Below are positions 45,758 through 54,699 of a stretch of 64,000 nt of DNA, in pieces. The position numbers and the translations under genes were made by a program. The notes under the pieces were generated by a model, which saw only the letters and a list, made by a program, of their open reading frames with translations, was not told where the DNA came from and ran no database searches. The stretch is from Streptomyces sp. DHE7-1 (GTDB lineage Bacteria > Actinomycetota > Actinomycetes > Streptomycetales > Streptomycetaceae), in the NCBI GenBank assembly GCA_016432725.1, contig JACJDG010000003.1, positions 4,898,001 through 4,962,000 of the forward strand. Direction: 5' to 3'. Positions within the stretch are counted from its first letter, which is position 1, and each line of letters opens with the position of its first letter.

Positions 45758-46458
45758 ACGGCCCGCTCCATGTCCCGGGACCTGCCGTCGCGCACGACGA
45801 TCTCGCGGTCCGAGTACGCGGCCACCCGGGCCTCGTGCGTGACCAGGACGACGGCCGCGTTGGTGGAGCGGGCCGCGTCGGTGAGCAGCTCCATCACGCG
45901 CTCCCCGTTGAGCGAGTCCAGCGCGCCGGTCGGCTCGTCGGCGAACAGCACCCGTGGCCCGGTGACCAGCGCCCGGGCCACGGCGACCCGCTGCCCCTGG
46001 CCGCCGGAGACCTCACCGGGCCGCTTGCCCCGGAGACCGTCCACCTCGAGCCGCTCCATCCAGCCGAGCGCGGCCCGTTCGGCCTCCTTGCGGGAGGTGC
46101 CGTTCAGCCGCAGCGGAAGCGCCACGTTCTCCACACAGGTCAGCTCCGGCACCAACTGCCCGAACTGGAAGACGAATCCGAAGTCGCTGCGCCGCAGCGC
46201 GCTGCGCTCGACGTCGCCCATCGTCGCGAGTTCCCGTCCGGCGTACGTGATCGAGCCCGAGTCGGGCGGCACGATCCCGGCCAGGCAGTGCAGCAGTGTG
46301 GACTTGCCGGACCCGGAGGGGCCCATCACCGCGACGACCTCGCCGGGGTGGATGGAGAACGAGGCGCCGTCCAGGGCGAGCGTGGGGCCGTAGGCCTTGC
46401 GCAGGTCCTCGGCGGCGAGCAGGGAGCCGGGGGAGGGGTCACCGGGCCACCTCCGCAC
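45754..46458 (-). CDS. ABC transporter ATP-binding protein (LolD/MacB type)
   Basis: 234 residues. Walker A MGPSGSGKSTLLHCLAG, Q-loop FQFGQLVPELTCVEN, signature VSGGQGQRVAVARAL, Walker B VLFADEPTGALD, and H-loop LVTHEARVAAY. It pairs with the FtsX-like permease that overlaps its end. The GTG at 46458 lies 20 bases inside the end of the PadR gene, so regulator, ATPase and permease are one operon. A later start within SLLAAEDLRKAYG is possible. Confidence 0.93.
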   Translation of the reverse strand: MRRWPGDPSPGSLLAAEDLRKAYGPTLALDGASFSIHPGEVVAVMGPSGSGKSTLLHCLAGIVPPDSGSITYAGRELATMGDVERSALRRSDFGFVFQFGQLVPELTCVENVALPLRLNGTSRKEAERAALGWMERLEVDGLRGKRPGEVSGGQGQRVAVARALVTGPRVLFADEPTGALDSLNGERVMELLTDAARSTNAAVVLVTHEARVAAYSDREIVVRDGRSRDMERAV

Positions 46459-46963
46459 GGAGCCTGTCGAGCCGCGCGGCGGTCAGCTCCAGCCAGCGCA
46501 GGTCGGCCTCCAGGTGGAACAGGGCGTGGTCGCAGATGAGCTGGTCCGCGAGGTCGCCCTTGCGCTTGCGGTCGGTGAGGATGCGCATGCTGCGCAGGTG
46601 CTCGGCGCGCTGGGTGTCCAGGACGTCCGCGGCGTCGCGGTGGGTGAGCAGCGCGAGGACGACCTTGGTGTAGAGGGTCGACTGGAGGTACTCCTCCGGC
46701 TTCTCCGGGGTCGCGAGCCAGTGCTCGACGTCGGTGACGCCGGCGTCGGTGATGGCGTACCGCTTGCGCTCGGGCCCGCCGCCCGACTCGATCCCGTCGA
46801 CTTCCACGAGCCCGTTCTTCAGCAGCCGGGACATCGTCGAGTAGACCTGGCCGTAGTGCAGCGGCCGGTCGTGACCGAACTTCTCGTCAAAGGCCCGCTT
46901 CAGGTCGTAGCCGTGTCGGGGGCCGGACTCCAGGAGCCCTAGGAGGGTGTGACCGATGGACAT
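46439..46963 (-). CDS. PadR-family transcriptional regulator
   Basis: 174 residues. A winged helix with the PadR pattern: LLGLLESGPRHGYDLKRAF, HYGQVYSTMSRLLKNGLVE, KRYAITDAGVTDVEHWL. A Vir_act_alpha_C-type helical dimerisation domain follows. It is the first gene of the operon with the ABC exporter and presumably senses the cargo and represses the operon. Repeats in the promoter region are likely operators. Confidence 0.93.
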   Translation of the reverse strand: MSIGHTLLGLLESGPRHGYDLKRAFDEKFGHDRPLHYGQVYSTMSRLLKNGLVEVDGIESGGGPERKRYAITDAGVTDVEHWLATPEKPEEYLQSTLYTKVVLALLTHRDAADVLDTQRAEHLRSMRILTDRKRKGDLADQLICDHALFHLEADLRWLELTAARLDRLRAEVAR

Positions 46964-46973
46964 GGCAGAACTC

Positions 46974-47004
46974 TACACACGGTGTATACGCCGGGTGTAT
47001 ACGC
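46974..47004 (-). promoter_or_regulatory. Putative PadR operator repeats
   Basis: GTGTATACGC occurs twice (46982-46991 and 46995-47004), and an inverted ACAC-N3-GTGT lies at its edge (about 46976-46986), 11-41 bases before the padR start. Such ATAC/GTGT-type repeats in the leader of a padR gene fit autoregulation. The repeats also contain TATAC stretches that could be -10 elements. Confidence 0.6.
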
Positions 47005-47125
47005 GGAGTGTCCAGTGCCTGGCGGTCGGTGGCGCGGCCCAGGTGGGGGCCGGTTGTCCGGATTCGGTAACGACGGCGGCCCGCCTCCGTGTGCACGGGG
47101 CGGGCCGGCCGGGACGTACGCGTGC

Positions 47126-47383
47126 TCAGGGTGCCGGCGGTCCGTCGGCGGGGCCCCCGGGCGGCCGCCCGCGCCGCGGCAGCGGACCGGTGTCCCGCGG
47201 CAGACGCCCCGCCTCCGACAGCGCCCTGCGCAGCAGGAACTCGATCTGTGCGTTGGCCGAGCGCAGTTCGTCCCCGGCCCAGCGCGCGAGGGCGTCGTAG
47301 ACCGACGGGTCCAGCCTCAGCAGCACCTGCTTGCGCTGCCGGGCCCGTCGCGCGGGCGTCTCCTCCGACGACGGATCCGTCAC
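47126..47383 (-). CDS. Ribbon-helix-helix (Arc-like) DNA-binding protein
   Basis: 85 residues from a GTG at 47383. KQVLLRLDPSVYDALARWA is the ribbon and first helix, and RSANAQIEFLLRRALSEAG the second helix of an Arc/MetJ-type repressor. A short basic, Pro/Gly-rich tail follows. The start overlaps the stop of the SPFH gene by four bases (GTGA), so the pair is co-translated. It probably represses its own operon through the palindrome at 48392-48405. Confidence 0.82.
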   Translation of the reverse strand: MTDPSSEETPARRARQRKQVLLRLDPSVYDALARWAGDELRSANAQIEFLLRRALSEAGRLPRDTGPLPRRGRPPGGPADGPPAP

Positions 47384-48330
47384 TGGTAGAGGGTCCCGGT
47401 GTTGAGCACGGGCTGCGGGGCCCGGTCCCCGCACAGCACCACCATCAGGTTGGACACCATCGCCGCCTTCCGCTCCTCGTCCAGCTCCACGATGTCCTGC
47501 TCGGCGATCCTGGCGAGCGCCGCCTCCACCATGCCAACCGCGCCGTCCACGATCTGCCGGCGGGCCGCGACGACCGCGCCGGCCTGCTGGCGCTGGAGCA
47601 TCGCCGAGGCGATCTCGGGAGCGTACGCGAGATGCGTGAAGCGCGACTCGACGACCCGCACCCCGGCCGCCTCCACCCGCGCCTGCAGTTCGACGGCCAG
47701 CTTCTCGGTGATCTCCTCGGCGTTGCCCCGCAGCGAGAGGCCGTCCTCCTCGTGCGCGTCGTAGGGGTACTCGATGGCGATGTGCCGTACGGCCGTCTCG
47801 GTCTGGGTGGCGACGAACTCGGCGAAGTCGTCCACCTCGAACGTGGCCTGCGCGGTGTCCCGCACCTTCCACACCACGACCGCGGCCAGCTCGATCGGGT
47901 TGCCGTAGGCGTCGTTGACCTTCAGTACGGCGGTCTCGTGGTTGCGTACCCGGGTGGAGATGCGGGTGCGCGAGGTGAAGGGGTTCACCCAGCGCAGGCC
48001 GTCCTGCCGGATGGTGCCCCGGTAGCGGCCGAAGAGCTGGACCACGCGGGCCTCGCCGGGCGCGACCGTGTTCAGGCCGCGCATCGCGATCACGGCGGCG
48101 AGGAAGACGAGCAGGCCGCAGACGATCAGCCCGCCCTTCGCGCCGCTCGCGGTCACCGCCGAGGCGGCGGCGAACAGCGCCACGGCCGCGGCGAGCCCCA
48201 GCAGGCCGAGGAGCAGGGCGAGACCGCCGCCGATGCTGTGGGCCTGGAACTCGCGGACCCGCGGTGCGGGCATCTCGGGTATGTCGGCGGACGTGGAGGT
48301 GTCGGGTGCGGACGTGCCGGCTGCGGACAT
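47380..48330 (-). CDS. SPFH/band-7 (stomatin-like) membrane protein
   Basis: 316 residues. Two adjacent membrane segments (GGGLALLLGLLGLAAAVALF, GLIVCGLLVFLAAVIAM) precede an SPFH domain (GEARVVQLFGRYRGTIRQDGL, AAVVVWKVRDTAQATFEVDD, residues ~100-230). A coiled-coil-rich C-terminus follows (ASAMLQRQQAGAVVAARRQI). SPFH proteins scaffold membrane microdomains. It is paired with the RHH protein gene that overlaps its end; the meaning of this pairing is not known to me. Confidence 0.92.
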   Translation of the reverse strand: MSAAGTSAPDTSTSADIPEMPAPRVREFQAHSIGGGLALLLGLLGLAAAVALFAAASAVTASGAKGGLIVCGLLVFLAAVIAMRGLNTVAPGEARVVQLFGRYRGTIRQDGLRWVNPFTSRTRISTRVRNHETAVLKVNDAYGNPIELAAVVVWKVRDTAQATFEVDDFAEFVATQTETAVRHIAIEYPYDAHEEDGLSLRGNAEEITEKLAVELQARVEAAGVRVVESRFTHLAYAPEIASAMLQRQQAGAVVAARRQIVDGAVGMVEAALARIAEQDIVELDEERKAAMVSNLMVVLCGDRAPQPVLNTGTLYQ

Positions 48331-48391
48331 GGTGGGACCCCCGGTTCTCGAAGACGTCCGATTCCCTCGGACGCCTAGCTTGCTTCTAGCT

Positions 48392-48405
48392 AAGTGATAT
48401 CACTT
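48392..48405. promoter_or_regulatory. Perfect palindrome upstream of the SPFH/RHH operon
   Basis: AAGTGATATCACTT is a perfect 14-bp palindrome 62-75 bases before the SPFH start, in an AT-rich patch that also holds CTAGCT twice (48375-48380 and 48386-48391 area). Short palindromes are typical operators of ribbon-helix-helix repressors, and the downstream operon encodes one. Confidence 0.6.
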
Positions 48406-48567
48406 TAGGCCTCCGGGCAACCCAAAGCCAGGGATAACCGTCGGTTCCCTGTGGGGCGGGTGCTGATTCTCACGTCCGTAAAAGAGCGGATCGGGCGCCC
48501 TTTGTCATATAGACGGGTGTTAGCTTTCGGAGCTGACCACTGAGACGGAAGCGGGAGCGTAGGACTC

Positions 48568-50910
48568 ATGGGACGAGCGGAAGAGAGACGAGCGCGACAG
48601 CGTGGTGGTCGCCGCGCGGCGCCCAAGCGCCACCGCTCGCAGTCCACGGCCGAATCCGCGGTGGCGCCCGGCGGCAAGCCCGCCAAGGGCCGGATACGCA
48701 GGCTGTTCACCTGGAAGAAGATCCTCGGCACGTTCTTCGGACTGTGCCTGCTGTCCATCGGCGCCTTCCTCGCGCTGTACATGGCGGTCGACGTGCCCGC
48801 CGGCAACATCGCCGCCCAGCGGCAGAGCAACGTCTACAAGTACAGCGACGGCAGCATCCTGGCCCGTGACGGCAAGGTGAACCGCGAGATCGTGGACCTG
48901 GACAAGGTGCCCAAGGAGGTCCAGCGGACCTTCGTGGCGGCCGAGAACAAGTCCTTCTACACCGACCCCGGAGTGGACCTCAAGGGCACCGCCCGAGGCC
49001 TGGTCAACACCCTGTCCGGGCGGGGCAAGCAGGGTGGCTCGACGATCACCCAGCAGTACGTCAAGAACTTCTACCTGAACCAGGACCAGACCGTCTCGCG
49101 CAAGCTGAAGGAACTGGTCATCTCGCTCAAGGTGGAGCGCGAGAAGTCCAAGGACGCCATCCTCGCCGGCTACATCAACACCTCCTACTACGGCCGCAAC
49201 GCCTACGGCATCCAGGCCGCCGCCCAGGCCTACTACCGCGTCGACGCCCAGGACCTCAACGTCCAGCAGGGCGCGTACCTCGCCGCCCTGCTGCAGGCGC
49301 CCAGCCAGTACGACTGGGCGGCCGCGACCCCCACCGGCAAGCGGCTGGTCAAGGCGCGCTGGAACTACGTCCTGGACAACATGGTCGAGGAGAACTGGCT
49401 GCCCAAGGCCAAGCGCGACGGCATGAAGTTCCCGGTGCCCGAGGAGCCCAAGGGCGCCCCGGGCATGGAGGGCCAGAAGGGCTACCTGGTCCGGCTCGCC
49501 AACGACCAGCTCGCCCAGAAGCTGATGCGTGACGAGGGCCTGTCCAGGTCCGACGCGGCGGCCAAGGTCGACAGCCAGGGCTGGACCATCACCCTGAACG
49601 TCAGCCGCAAGAAGCAGGCCGCGCTGGAGAAGGCCGTCAAGGAGCGGCTGACCAGCAAGCTGGAACCGAAGAAGCGCAAGGTCGACGACGACGTCCAGGC
49701 CGGCGCCGTCTCGGTGGACCCGAAGACCGGCAAGATCGTCGCCATGTACGGCGGCGAGAACTACTTCGACCACTGGACCAGCAACGCCACCCGCCGGGAC
49801 TACCAGCCCGCGTCGACCTTCAAGCCGATCATCCTCGCCGCCGCGCTGGCGCAGAACGCCACCACGCAGGACGGTGCGCCGATTCGTGCGAACACGGTTT
49901 ACGACGGCACCAGCCGCCGCCAGGCCGTCGACCACGGCGCCAAGGTCGGCTTCGCACCGCCCAACGAGGACAACCGCAGCTACGGCCCCATCACCGTCCA
50001 GCAGGCGATGAACCAGTCCGTCAACTCCGTCTTCGCGCAGATGGGCGTCGACGTGGGCATGGGCAAGGTGATGAGCACCGCCAAGCAGCTCGGCATGGAC
50101 ACCGAGGGCATGCAGGCCGTGCCCGCGCAGACCCTGGGCTCCATGGGCGCCAGCCCGCTGGAGATGGCCGGGATCTATGCCACCTTCGCCAACCACGGCC
50201 GCGAAGTCACGCCCAGCATCGTCAAGTCGGCCGAGCAGAAGAGCCGTTCGGTCGAGATGCCCGATGCCGTCGGTGACCAGGTGATCAGCCGCACGGTCGC
50301 CGACAGCGTGACCTCGGTGCTCACCGGTGTGGTCGACGACGGCACCGCCCGCACCTCCGTGGCGAGCAACCCGCTGCGCAGCGGCCAGCAGGTCGCGGGC
50401 AAGACGGGAACCTCCGACTGCAACCGCTCGGCCTGGTTCACCGGCTACACCCCGGACCTCGTCACCTCCGTCGGCCTGTTCGGCGAGGCGGCCAAGTCCG
50501 GCGGTACCGGCTGCGACGGCAGGCCGGTCAAGAAGAACGACCACGTCACGCTCAGCGGCGCCATGGGCGGCGGCCGGGTCAACGGCGGCGGCCCGCCGGC
50601 GGAGATCTGGGCGACCTACACCTTCGGTGTCACGGGCAGGTCCGAGTTCGACCTGGACACCACCCAGGGCGCGGCCGTCGAGCCGACGGACACCCCGACG
50701 GTCAGCGAGTCGCCGTCCGAAAGCCCGTCCAGCTCACCGAGCAGCGAACCGCCGGTGTCCGAGTCGCCGTCGCAGTCGCCGTCCCAGACCCCGTCGCGGT
50801 CGCCGAGCCAGTCGCCCTCCCAGTCGCCGTCCCAGAGCCCGTCCAGCGAGCCGCCGACGGACCCCGTCACGGAGGACCCGCTCGACCCGGCCGGTGACGT
50901 CGGCCAGTAG
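48568..50910 (+). CDS. Class A penicillin-binding protein (bifunctional transglycosylase/transpeptidase)
   Basis: 780 residues. A basic cytoplasmic start and one membrane anchor (ILGTFFGLCLLSIGAFLALY, residues ~52-72) are followed by the GT51 domain with catalytic Glu in FVAAENKSFYTDPGVD and QGGSTITQQYVKNFYL. The transpeptidase has the nucleophile in PASTFKP (near residue 416), SVNS (near 485) and KTGTSDCNRSAWF (near 611). The last ~80 residues are a Ser/Pro-repeat tail (SPSQSPSQSPSQSP). It polymerises and cross-links peptidoglycan. Confidence 0.95.
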   Translation: MGRAEERRARQRGGRRAAPKRHRSQSTAESAVAPGGKPAKGRIRRLFTWKKILGTFFGLCLLSIGAFLALYMAVDVPAGNIAAQRQSNVYKYSDGSILARDGKVNREIVDLDKVPKEVQRTFVAAENKSFYTDPGVDLKGTARGLVNTLSGRGKQGGSTITQQYVKNFYLNQDQTVSRKLKELVISLKVEREKSKDAILAGYINTSYYGRNAYGIQAAAQAYYRVDAQDLNVQQGAYLAALLQAPSQYDWAAATPTGKRLVKARWNYVLDNMVEENWLPKAKRDGMKFPVPEEPKGAPGMEGQKGYLVRLANDQLAQKLMRDEGLSRSDAAAKVDSQGWTITLNVSRKKQAALEKAVKERLTSKLEPKKRKVDDDVQAGAVSVDPKTGKIVAMYGGENYFDHWTSNATRRDYQPASTFKPIILAAALAQNATTQDGAPIRANTVYDGTSRRQAVDHGAKVGFAPPNEDNRSYGPITVQQAMNQSVNSVFAQMGVDVGMGKVMSTAKQLGMDTEGMQAVPAQTLGSMGASPLEMAGIYATFANHGREVTPSIVKSAEQKSRSVEMPDAVGDQVISRTVADSVTSVLTGVVDDGTARTSVASNPLRSGQQVAGKTGTSDCNRSAWFTGYTPDLVTSVGLFGEAAKSGGTGCDGRPVKKNDHVTLSGAMGGGRVNGGGPPAEIWATYTFGVTGRSEFDLDTTQGAAVEPTDTPTVSESPSESPSSSPSSEPPVSESPSQSPSQTPSRSPSQSPSQSPSQSPSSEPPTDPVTEDPLDPAGDVGQ

Positions 50911-50920
50911 ACGCACGACA

Positions 50921-50954
50921 AGAGGGGCGCCCGGACCGGTCCGGGCGCCCCTCT
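50921..50954. terminator. Perfect 34-bp palindromic terminator
   Basis: AGAGGGGCGCCCGGACC and its exact complement (17 bp each, no spacer) followed by CTGTTT. It lies between the convergent PBP gene and the small secreted protein gene and can serve both. Confidence 0.85.
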
Positions 50955-50969
50955 CTGTTTCCCGCGGCC

Positions 50970-51382
50970 TCAGGCCATGCTGACTTCCCAGCTGCTGCAG
51001 TTGCGGATCGTGTCCGAGCTGTTCTCCAGGCTGCCCTTCCAGTCGCCGACGCAGGCCCGGAAGTTGACGGTGGTGTGCTCGTACAGGTCCATGTTCACGT
51101 CGCGGGTGGTGCCTTCGCCGTCCCGGTTGAAGTACGTGAACGTGTGGTACCGGTCCTCCGACTGGTCCCACCACCGGAAGATCGCGACGGCCGAGTGACC
51201 GTCCGCCACGGTGTCCTTGACGAGCAGGTGCTCGCCGTCCGCGTGCCAGGTCACGCGCGAGCCCTCGGGGAAGGACTCGGTGCTCTTGTCCAGGTCGTTC
51301 GCGGAGGCGACCCCGCCTGAGCGGTGGCCAGCGCGGCGACGCCGAGCAGCGTCGCCAGGCCCCGCCTGATGGTCGTGCGCAT
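50970..51382 (-). CDS. Small secreted protein, hypothetical (frameshifted)
   Basis: 137 residues if one G is restored in the GGGG run near 51320, joining the signal peptide (LATLLGVAALATAQA) to GVASANDLDKS. The mature part is a single beta-rich domain (SRVTWHADGEHLLVKDTVAD, GHSAVAIFRWWDQSE, VNMDLYEHTTVNFRACVGDW) with two cysteines (RACVGD, RNCSSW). I recognise no family. Similar small secreted Streptomyces proteins have no known role. Confidence 0.72.
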
Positions 51383-51558
51383 GGGTGATACCCCGTTTCC
51401 TGCTGAAATCGCGCTCGATATCGAACGCGTGGTCGAAACGGAGCCTAGGCTCGAACGGCGGGGCGGCGCACCCGATTTCGGCGATCAAGGAATGTGATCT
51501 CCGCCGCGCACACACGGGCGGGGCGCCCGGAGACCGGACGCCCCCGATCTCGCCGCGC

Positions 51559-53659
51559 TCACGCCCTGTTCAGCTCGAACCAGACCACCTTGCCGGTGCT
51601 CAGCCGGGTCGCGCCCCAGCGCCGGGCCAGCTTGTTGACCAGGTACAGCCCACGGCCGCCCTCGTCCGTGGCCCGCGCCTGGCACAGCCGCGGCAACTGG
51701 GGCACGTCGTCGCCGACCTCGCAGCGCAGCACGTCCGTACGCAGCAGACGCAGCGTCACCGGACGGGAGGCGTAGCGCACGGCGTTCGTGACCACCTCGC
51801 TGACCAGCAGCTCCACCGAGTCCGTCAGCTCCTCCAGACCCCACCGGGCCAGCGCGCGCCGCGCCAGCCGGCGGGCCTGGCCGGGCGTCGCGTCCTCCGG
51901 CTCCAGCGTCCAGTACGCCACATCGCTCGGCGCGATCCCGTCGAAACGGGCCGCGAGCAGCGCGATGTCGTCGTCCCGGTCACCCGGGCCGAGCATGTCC
52001 AGTACCTCGTCGCACAGCGCCTCGAGCGGCGGCGGATGGTCCGGGCCGGTCAGCCGCGCGGTCGCGGCCAGCTTCTCGCGGAGCTGCTCTATCCCGGTCC
52101 ACACGTCCCGCAGCCGGGACTCCACCAGACCGTCGGTGTACAGCAGCAGCGTGGCCCCGGCCGGCGCGTCCAGCTCCACCGCCTCGAAGTCCACCCCGCC
52201 CACGCCGATCGGCGCGCCCGGCGGCACCCGCAGCACCTCCGCCCGGCCGCCCAGATGCAGCAGCACGGGCGGCGGATGACCCGCGTTGGCGATCGTGATG
52301 CGATGCGTGACCGGGTCGTACACCGCGTACAGACAGGTCGCCATGCGGTCCGTGCCCAGCCGCTGCGCCTGCTCGTCCAGGTGGTGCAGCACCTCCTGCG
52401 GAGGCAGGTCGAGACCGGCCAGCGTCTGCGCCGTCGTGCGCAGCTGACCCATGATCGCCGCCGAGGTCATGGAGTGCCCCATGACATCACCGACCACGAG
52501 CGCCACCCGGCTGCCGGGCAGCGGGATCGCGTCGTACCAGTCGCCGCCCACCCGCGCCGTCTCCGCCGCCGGCAGGTAACGGGACGCCAGCCGCACCCCG
52601 GTCGGCCGGGGCAGCGTCTCCGGCAGCATGGTGCGCTGCAACTCGTCGGCGATGTAGGCCTCCCGGCCGTACAGCACCGCCTTGTCGATGCCCAGCGCGC
52701 TGTGCGTGGCGAGCTGCGCCGCCACCAGCAGATCGTCCGCCTCGAACGCCGGCCGCTCCGGACGCCGCAGGAACAGGGCGGCACCGATCACCCGGCGCCG
52801 GCCGCGCAGCGGCGCGAGGATCGCGTGCCGGCCGCCCGGCACCGCCGCCTCCCCGCCCTCGCCGAGCAGCTCGGGCAGCGCCGCCCGGGCCGCGGGCGCG
52901 TCGGCGAACACCGGCCGCACCCCGCGCAGCACCTCGTTCAGGGCACCGCCCGGCCGCACCTCGCACAGCTCGGTGGTCAGCGACGACAGCTCGGTGAGCG
53001 CCGAGGCCTCCGGCTCCGGCTCGGGGAACGGCGGCAGCGCCAGGCCCTCCGTGTCCCGCTCGTCCGGAATCCGGTCCGTGCGGCGCAGCCGCAGCACCAC
53101 GGGGCCGGTCGGGCGCTCGTCACCCACCGGCAGCGGATCGCGCAGATAGACCAGGATCGCGTCGGAGAACGTCGGCACGGTGGCCCGGCACAGCCCCATC
53201 ACGATCTCGTCCAGATCGAGGCCGCGCGCGATCCGCCGGGTCGCCGCGCCCACGAACCTGAGCCGGTCCCCGTCGCGTCGCATCGGCATCGGCCGCCCCG
53301 GTGGCAGTCCCCGCCCGGTACGGCGGTCCTGGCCGCCGGGCCCCGCTCCTGCTCGGCGCCCGGCTGCGGCGGAATGGCCTCCGGCGCGGGACGCGGGCGA
53401 CCCGTGTCCGTCGGCGCGGTGGCGGGCTGGGAGTGCTCGGGGCCGTTTACTGGGGCTCCTTCCCCTTGTTCCCCTTGCCGCGGGGAGTGGTCGCCCCCGG
53501 CGCGGAGGGCGGTCCGTCGGCCCGGGCCTGTGCCGGTAAGGCCGGACTGCCGAGCTGCTCCGGGGTACGCAGGAGCGCCCCGCGAGGCTCCGCGGGGTCG
53601 GCGCCCGACTGCGGGCGCTCGTAGGACGTGGGGTGCTCCGTCACGCGCGTCGAATCCAT
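51559..53659 (-). CDS. SpoIIE-type PP2C phosphatase with GAF-like and ATPase domains (N-terminus frameshifted)
   Basis: From the intact start at 53289 it has 576 residues: a GAF-like sensor region (~20-200), a PP2C/SpoIIE phosphatase core (ARVGGDWYDAIPL, VVGDVMGHSM, LLLYTDGLVESR, GDRDDDIALLAARF) and a C-terminal HATPase_c anti-sigma-type domain (LLVSEVVTNAVRYA, GGRGLYLVNKLA). Adding one G near 53298 and one near 53475 extends it upstream through a Pro/Ala-rich disordered segment to an ATG at 53659 (about 700 residues). It should dephosphorylate an anti-sigma-factor antagonist and control an alternative sigma factor. Confidence 0.85.
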
Positions 53660-53937
53660 CCGTCCGGGGCTGCGCGCCGTGCGCGCACGTGGTCCCGCCG
53701 AAAGTCCGATACCCGGAATACATGCCCCAGGAACGGAATTCCCGCGTGGTCAGAGGTCGTGCCTGTGCCGCCGGGGAACCCTGCCCGGCCCGCCGGGGTG
53801 TTGCCCTCGTACCCCTCGCTCACTCCTGCCGCCCCTCGGTGACGTCTGGTCAGACCCGGCCGGTGCCCCGGTAGTTGCCTTGCGGTTTCTTGCGGAGGAC
53901 GATCCTACGGTTGTGGGCCGGGGGCGCATCAAGGGTC

Positions 53938-54626
53938 TCATGAGGACACGTGCGCGGGGGTACGGTCCCAGTCCTCGGGGAGTGACGGTACCGCCCAGGA
54001 CGGATCCGGGCGCCAGTGCTGCCAGCCCTCGGAGAACGGCGGCCCCCAGGAGTCGATCACCTCCACCGCGGCCCGGCCGGCCGCCCGCACGCGCTCGGCG
54101 GTCACCTCGTCCATCAGCCCGTCCCGCTGCGCCTGCGCGAACTCGTCCTCGTCCCGCCAGTGCCAACTGCGGTCCGGATGGACGGAGATGTCCAGGAAGT
54201 GGTCCTCGGAGTCGACCCCGCCCGACCAGCGGGCCAGCGGCTGCTCGAGGTTGACGTACCAGTTCTTGAACCGCCAGCCCGGCTCCCAGAACAGCCACAC
54301 CGACCAGGGCTCGGCGGGGCGGGCCAGCTTCAGCACACCCGTGCCGAACCACCGGTCCCGCTGCACCGAACGCGGCCTGGTGTAGCGGGTCTCCAGCGGC
54401 TCCACGTGCACCGGCGTCCCGTCGGCGAGCACCGGCTTCACGCACTCGGTACCGGGCGCCATCCACACGGCGAGCAGTTCCGCGTCGTCCCGGACGACGG
54501 TGACGGGCCGCGCGATGTGGAAGCGCGCGCCGGCGTTCTCCCGGTACCGCCACAGGATCTGACTCCCGGGGTCCAGTAGGTCGCAGGCCCCGCCGCCACT
54601 CGTCTCACCGCTCCGCTGTCCGCCAT
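53938..54626 (-). CDS. DUF402 family protein (frameshifted near its start)
   Basis: 229 residues if the ATG at 54626 (MADSGA) is joined with one added base near 54605 to ETSGGGACDLLDPGSQ. Without the repair the same frame runs upstream to 54684 with sequence unlike the family. The core has the DUF402 metal-associated segments: GVLKLARPAEPWSVWLFW, FKNWYVNLEQPLARW, SEDHFLDISVHPDRSWHW and RDEDEFAQA. DUF402/YgaC-like proteins are nucleoside-phosphatase-like. It lies just downstream of fumC's 3' end on the same strand. Confidence 0.82.
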
Positions 54627-54699
54627 GAACAGATATTAGGTGCCGTACACATACGACGCTGCGGTACGCGTCACGGTTCTGCACGGCAGTGGCCGGTTG

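Noticed and set aside
50680..50890. CRISPR-like or satellite repeats
   Set aside because: The repetition (tcgccgtcccag units) encodes the Ser/Pro tail of the penicillin-binding protein and is in frame throughout.
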